From Paenibacillus sp. FSL H7-0326 (lineage in GTDB: Bacteria; Bacillota; Bacilli; Paenibacillales; Paenibacillaceae): DNA of 64,000 nt. The stretch is from positions 62,001 through 126,000 of the forward strand of contig NZ_MPVN01000008.1 in assembly GCF_001955535.1 (NCBI RefSeq). Direction: 5' to 3'. Each line of letters starts with the position of its first letter. Within the stretch, counting starts at the first letter, position 1. A program made the position numbers and the translations under genes. The notes under the pieces are model-generated. The model saw only the letters and a program-made list of their open reading frames with translations. It searched no databases and was not told the origin of the DNA. Shown piece by piece: positions 60,101 through 64,000 of this stretch.

Positions 60101-61306
60101 ATGTTAACCATAGAAAGTGAGATGTACCCTTTGGATTCATTACGAAAATTAATTGAAGGTATTTTTGAAGAGCAGGGACTGATTACGGCCACACTGAGTC
60201 AGCTTCGTAAGAAAGAAGGACAGACCTTCACTAAAGTGCAGGTTAAGCCGGTTCTGCTTAAAAACAAACTCCATTACCAATTTGCATACCACCAGAACAA
60301 CAAAGTAACTCATGATAATTTGTTCCCGGATGAAGCTTCTGAGCGGATGAAGCAACTATTTGAGGAGACTTTTCGGCAAGGCATGATCTGTACTCCTGAA
60401 GCAGACTATCAGATCTTGATCAGCAAGAAGTACAAAGTGTCGATCTTGACCAAAACGCCCTCCAAGCAGGAAGCGGACCTGTCTCATAATCGGAAGAAAC
60501 GTTATGTGCTAGAGGACGGCAAGCCAATTCCATTCCTGATTGAGCTCGGCATTATGAGTGATGAAGGGAAGGTGCATGCCCGTAAATATGACAAGTTCAA
60601 GCAGATCAATCGCTTCCTTGAAATGGTGGAGGATGTGCTGCCTAATTTGCCGCAGGGACGGCCGATTACGATTGTTGATTTTGGCTGTGGCAAATCGTAT
60701 CTTACCTTTGCATTATACCATTACTTGGCTGTGCAGCAGCGCAGGAAGCTTCAGGTCGTAGGTCTGGATTTAAAGGCAGACGTCATTGAACATTGCAGCC
60801 AAATCGGCAAGAATCTGGGCTATACTGGGCTGAAATTTCTTGTAGGGGACATTGCAGAATACAATGAGCTTGAACAGGTGGATATGGTCGTTACACTTCA
60901 TGCCTGTGATACAGCAACAGATGCTGCTCTTGAGAAGGCGGTACGCTGGGGTGCATCCGTAATATTGTCTGTTCCATGCTGTCAGCATGAGCTGTTTGCT
61001 CAAATGGAGGCAAATGTCATGAATCCTTTATTATCGCACGGGATTCTCAAGGAACGATTTGCTGCCCTTGCAACGGATGCCATTCGTGCCAAGCTGCTTG
61101 ATATTATGGGCTACCGCACACAGCTGCTGGAATTCATCGATATGGAGCATACACCCAAGAATATTCTGATTCGCGCTGTAAAGGGAAATGCTGGAGATAC
61201 AGATCAGCTGTGGAATGAGTATACGGCTTATCGTGATTTCTTACATGTCAATCCTTACTTGGAAAGAGCATGCACAGATCTGTTACCGGTAGGAGCAGCA
61301 AAGTAA
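60101..61306 (+). CDS. SAM-dependent methyltransferase (Methyltransf_32 type)
   Basis: 401 residues. An N-terminal about 170-residue region precedes a Rossmann methyltransferase with motif I TIVDFGCGKSYLTFALYHYL, acidic motif II VVGLDLKADVI, VTLHACDTATDAAL (the TLHACDxAT segment of this family) and SVPCCQHEL. Related proteins occur from bacteria to METTL25-like eukaryotic enzymes; the substrate is probably RNA or protein, not decidable here. ATG 60101 has no clear ribosome site; ATG 60122 is an alternative. Confidence 0.86.
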   Translation: MLTIESEMYPLDSLRKLIEGIFEEQGLITATLSQLRKKEGQTFTKVQVKPVLLKNKLHYQFAYHQNNKVTHDNLFPDEASERMKQLFEETFRQGMICTPEADYQILISKKYKVSILTKTPSKQEADLSHNRKKRYVLEDGKPIPFLIELGIMSDEGKVHARKYDKFKQINRFLEMVEDVLPNLPQGRPITIVDFGCGKSYLTFALYHYLAVQQRRKLQVVGLDLKADVIEHCSQIGKNLGYTGLKFLVGDIAEYNELEQVDMVVTLHACDTATDAALEKAVRWGASVILSVPCCQHELFAQMEANVMNPLLSHGILKERFAALATDAIRAKLLDIMGYRTQLLEFIDMEHTPKNILIRAVKGNAGDTDQLWNEYTAYRDFLHVNPYLERACTDLLPVGAAK

Positions 61307-61360
61307 GGGGATCTTGTTTTCTCCAATTTTATCTCACAAACTACCTGCCATATGTTTCAA

Positions 61361-61392
61361 AAGTCCAGCCCGGAAGGGTTGGGCTTTTTTGG
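61361..61392 (+). terminator. Terminator after the methyltransferase
   Basis: AAGTCCAGCCC (61361-61371) pairs with GGGTTGGGCTT (61376-61386) with two G-U pairs around GGAA, followed by a T run. Confidence 0.88.
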
Positions 61393-61454
61393 GTTAGGCA
61401 ATAGTAATAGGAGAACATTTCAACGAATTCTAGTGGAAAAGGGAGCCTCCTTAA

Positions 61455-62885
61455 ATGCAGCATGCTGATCAAATACGAAAGAGCAAATCGGATAATGGGT
61501 TAGCCTTTTATGCCTTAGAGTCAATCGGACTACTGGTTACGGCAGCGCTCGTATATGCTTGTCTGCATCAGGGGTTGTTCTTCCCTTCCACCTGGCAATG
61601 GATCAGTATCTGGTTCCCGGCCGTGCTGCTCGTGTTGTGGCTGATCACCACCAATAGGGCTTCAAATTCAGCAGAATTAATGTACAACCATATACCGATT
61701 GTTTTCATTCCGTTGTTCATCGCTTTGATCTATGTGTGGCACCTGCAGTTTGGGAATCCGGTAAGCGTCAACGGAACAAGAGACAGCCTCATGCCATTTT
61801 TTATTATTAGTGTGTTCGCCGCGGGCTGCTGTATTCTTGGACAATCTATAGGAGGAAAAAAGTGGCTTTCAGCAGGCTTTCAGCTGACGGGCTGGCTGAT
61901 GACGCTAAGCGGATTACTGGCCGTATGCGGTCTGCTTGTCCTTCCTAATGCAGTAATGAGGACGGATGATCCTCTGCTGAGTGCCTATGGTGCCAGACTT
62001 GCGGGCTTGGTCGAATACCCTAACGCGTACGGCGTGCTGGTCGGGATGTTCTTCTTGGAGCGGCTGGCTTCAGCCGCTTCGGCATGCTCCAGCTCCCCGG
62101 CAGGCGAGCTGAGGAAGGTGGCAGGAACGGCCCTCGGCCTGTTCCCAGCTGCGACCGCGCTCCTCATCAGCGAGTCGCGTGGAGCATGGCTCGCGCTGCT
62201 GCTGAGCGCACTCGCGCTGCTCCTGCTTCAGCGGCAAGGCAGGCGCCTGCCGCTGCTCTGTGCGAGTGCGCCGCCGCTCTTATGCGCCGCGCTCGCACAT
62301 CAAGCCCTTGCCGGCGCAGCACTCGCGCCGGCTCCACTCCCCGGCCTCATGCTGCTGGCCGGGGGTGAGATTGCAGCGCTCGCACTCGCGCTGCTGCTCC
62401 ATGCAATGCTGGCACGCGGGCACCGCGTGGCTGCCGCGTGCATGGCCCTTGCTGCACTGACAGGTGCAGCAGGGCTGGTGTACCATACTGCCATCAGCAG
62501 AATCACCTCCGGCGCAACTTGGTTTGCGAGGGAGGCGATGTGGCGTGATGCAGTGCTATATGGTCTGCGCTCCCCTTGGCTTGGGCATGGCGGGGACGCA
62601 TGGAAGCATGCGGTATATACGGTCCAATCCACACCGTATATCGGCACAGAAGTGCACAGCGGATATCTGGAGCTATTCCTCGATACCGGTGTGATGGGGC
62701 TTATGCTCATGCTGCTCCTATTCGCTTACATCCTGCGCCTGCTGTTACGACATAGTCGGGAGACCATTCCCGTGTGCTTGATTGTCATGCTTCATGGCGC
62801 AGTCGATTTCGACTTCAGCTATCCTTTATTTTGGATGCTGCTTGTGTTGATTGCAGCCTGGAAGCTGCCGGTGCAGCGCTTGTAG
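61455..62885 (+). CDS. O-antigen-ligase-like polymerase/ligase membrane protein
   Basis: 476 residues with about 12 helices. The O-antigen ligase/Wzy (PF04932-like) loop is visible late in the protein: AREAMWRDAVLYGLRSPWLGHGGDAWKHAVY ... GTEVHSGYLELFLDTGVMGLMLML, with the conserved His/Gly-rich HSGYLELFLDTG. Earlier LAGLVEYPNAYGVLVGMFFL and LLISESRGAWLALLL are also typical. It probably joins or polymerises glycan on a lipid carrier. The middle (about 62040-62510) is strikingly GC-rich and Ala/Leu-rich compared with both flanks. Confidence 0.85.
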   Translation: MQHADQIRKSKSDNGLAFYALESIGLLVTAALVYACLHQGLFFPSTWQWISIWFPAVLLVLWLITTNRASNSAELMYNHIPIVFIPLFIALIYVWHLQFGNPVSVNGTRDSLMPFFIISVFAAGCCILGQSIGGKKWLSAGFQLTGWLMTLSGLLAVCGLLVLPNAVMRTDDPLLSAYGARLAGLVEYPNAYGVLVGMFFLERLASAASACSSSPAGELRKVAGTALGLFPAATALLISESRGAWLALLLSALALLLLQRQGRRLPLLCASAPPLLCAALAHQALAGAALAPAPLPGLMLLAGGEIAALALALLLHAMLARGHRVAAACMALAALTGAAGLVYHTAISRITSGATWFAREAMWRDAVLYGLRSPWLGHGGDAWKHAVYTVQSTPYIGTEVHSGYLELFLDTGVMGLMLMLLLFAYILRLLLRHSRETIPVCLIVMLHGAVDFDFSYPLFWMLLVLIAAWKLPVQRL

Positions 62886-62979
62886 CCACCAGTAGAACTT
62901 CTTGAATCGTTATTTTGCTGCCGGGCGGGTATCTTGTTTATTGAACCTCATTCATACTCAGCAACTTCCGTTTAGCCTG

Positions 62980-63024
62980 AATTTCCAGTCAATCTGCTGA
63001 TCACTAGCGGATTGACTGGGAATT
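62980..63024. repeat. 19-bp inverted repeat between convergent genes
   Basis: AATTTCCAGTCAATCTGCT (62980-62998) and AGCGGATTGACTGGGAATT (63006-63024) are reverse complements with two G-U-type differences and a 7-base loop. There is no T tract on either strand, so it is not a canonical terminator, though it may block read-through between the convergent genes. Confidence 0.8.
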
Positions 63025-63055
63025 GGCGTAGCTCTGCTCAGCCCTATATTATGTT

Positions 63056-63397
63056 CTACCCCCCGTAAGCGTCTCGGAATGCGCTGGACAGCTTCGCGGC
63101 AGGCACGTTCCACAGCTCGGACAGCTCAGGAAGCACCTCGGTGTCCCACCAGTCGCACTGGGCTTTGCGATTATCCTGATGCTCCGTAACCCAGAGCAGG
63201 TTTGCGATGACCTTGCGGTAATACAGGTCTTCACCCTGCGATACCAAATCCGGGGCAATATACAGCTTCATCCGTTTTACAGTCCGGTACAGCTCCTTGC
63301 TGCAGGCACGTCTTATCTTTCTTGCGGACGGAAGCTTGGGTGCCGGTCCCTTGGAGAACGGGGCTGTCTGCTTGCCGTAGCGGGAATGCTCTTTCAT
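63056..63397 (-). CDS. Small protein of unknown function
   Basis: 113 residues with AGAGGAGGT 7-8 bases before the ATG. A basic N-terminus (KEHSRYGKQTAPFSKGPAPKLPSARKIRRACSK) is followed by a helical, Trp-rich region (RKVIANLLWVTEHQDNRKAQCDWWDTEVLPELSELW). No membrane helix or signal. I do not recognise the family. It is transcribed toward the inverted repeat at 62980-63024. Confidence 0.75.
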   Translation of the reverse strand: MKEHSRYGKQTAPFSKGPAPKLPSARKIRRACSKELYRTVKRMKLYIAPDLVSQGEDLYYRKVIANLLWVTEHQDNRKAQCDWWDTEVLPELSELWNVPAAKLSSAFRDAYGG

Positions 63398-63702
63398 GCT
63401 GATCGACCTCCTCTTTAGGTACCATATGCGAAATGGGGAAGGGCGGATACACTTCAGACTATTCTCAGCACAGAGCGTAAGCTACGGATTCCGTAAGACT
63501 TTCTCCAAGCCGAAAAATCGGCTATTATTGAATATGGAGGCTGGAATAAGAGACAACGTTGTGATGCAGGATAACAGCTTGATCTGTTTTCCTATCATTC
63601 CCACGTTCACTTGTTTGGCAGTTTCTGTTTGTTACGAGCCGAATTAGTTTATATGTAATCAATAATTCAAATCATGCTAATACGGGAAAGGAAGTGCTTC
63701 TC
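63398..63702. other. Divergent intergenic region
   Basis: 305 bases between two divergent genes. It holds a short hairpin AGCCGA-AAAA-TCGGCT (63509-63524) and a small palindrome TACGGATTCCGTA just before it. No convincing -35/-10 pair, ORF or known riboswitch was seen. Confidence 0.5.
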
Positions 63703-64000
63703 ATGGCTCCTAATTTATCACACAAGTTTGGTAAAGGATTGTCTCCTCAAGAATTTATAGAGGGTATGACACAGAATAAAGAAGCTTTTCTAGATTGGTA
63801 TAACCGCTTTGAGTGGACGAATGAAGAAGATAAATCCTTCTTTGACAGCTTAAAATACCGTGATGACCTGCGGGCAGTCATTATCGCTGCAGATTGGTGC
63901 GGTGATGTCGTTCGAAATATTCCTGTCGTCCTCCGGGCTTTGGAAGCGACGGATATGCCAGTGGACATGCTGATCATGGAGCACCATCTGGAGATCATGG
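63703..64000 (+). CDS. Thioredoxin-family protein, 3' truncated
   Basis: Open from ATG 63703 (GGGAAAGGAAG upstream) to the window end, 99 codons visible. The sequence FGKGLSPQEFIEGMTQNKEAFLDWYNRF then RDDLRAVIIAADWCGDVVRNIPVVLRAL matches the thioredoxin-fold family in which WCGDV replaces the CxxC site, so only one Cys of the pair remains. Probably a putative thiol-disulfide or bacillithiol-related protein; the C-terminus lies outside the window. Confidence 0.88.
   Translation, partial: MAPNLSHKFGKGLSPQEFIEGMTQNKEAFLDWYNRFEWTNEEDKSFFDSLKYRDDLRAVIIAADWCGDVVRNIPVVLRALEATDMPVDMLIMEHHLEIM

Noticed and set aside
63396..63647. 83-codon + strand open frame in the divergent region
   Set aside because: No ribosome site, no family resemblance, atypical composition.

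Overview
The window reads as a chromosome segment of a low-to-moderate GC, spore-forming Firmicute, most likely Paenibacillus or a close relative. The basis is a Bacillus-type aa3 quinol oxidase operon, a YyaC-type sporulation protein, an rsbV-rsbW-sigB operon, AGGAGG-type ribosome sites, frequent TTG/GTG starts, a surface protein with S-layer homology (SLH) repeats, and a large stock of sugar-acid and xylose genes. The species is an inference. No rRNA, tRNA, prophage, insertion sequence or CRISPR array was seen.

Layout. 1-3.6 kb: qoxABCD quinol oxidase (qoxA is cut by the window edge). 3.7-7.9 kb: deoC, then kduI, a DeoR-type regulator, kduD and a TIM-barrel isomerase, a pectin/uronate catabolic group. 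8.0-14.2 kb: a tightly overlapping operon of two ABC ATPases, two or three permeases (one carrying a degenerate M1-peptidase-like domain) and an ECF sigma factor. 14.4-15.7 kb: an O-acetylhomoserine sulfhydrylase. 16.0-18.9 kb: a P1B-4 metal-efflux ATPase behind a Fur-like box and a ZIP transporter with a PerR-like box upstream. 19.2-22.4 kb: trxB, a glutaredoxin and a NagZ lipoprotein flanked by long RNA hairpins. 22.5-26.9 kb: xylR, xylA and xylB with operator and cre sites. 27.0-33.9 kb: two glycosyltransferases, an SLH protein and an exported transglutaminase. 34.0-35.9 kb: an amino acid permease under a lysine riboswitch. 35.9-40.7 kb: a CvfC-like HEAT protein, an ABC-F ATPase, a small basic protein next to four 41-bp tandem repeats, and a manganese-type CDF exporter.

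40.7-56.2 kb is the most distinctive part: a general-stress region. It holds a complete sigma-B switch (RsbV anti-anti-sigma, RsbW kinase, SigB). Upstream of it lie a REC-PP2C phosphatase (RsbY-like), a 1236-residue HAMP-GAF-histidine kinase with three receiver domains (RsbK-like), a CheR-type methyltransferase (RsbM-like) and a second hybrid kinase. This resembles the Bacillus cereus RsbK/RsbY/RsbM route to sigma-B rather than the B. subtilis stressosome. Around it sit small stress proteins (DUF1328, DUF948, YflT, YtxH, GlsB types). At least six of the upstream regions carry a GTTTNN-N13/14-(G/T)GGTNA element, so the regulator and part of its regulon appear to be co-located.

56.3-64 kb returns to housekeeping genes: asparaginase, DUF1128, YyaC, an alpha/beta hydrolase, a tetratricopeptide-like protein, a methyltransferase, an O-antigen-ligase-like membrane protein with an unusually GC-rich core, an unknown small protein and the start of a thioredoxin-family gene. 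All functional calls rest on reading motifs and gene order; no database search was run.
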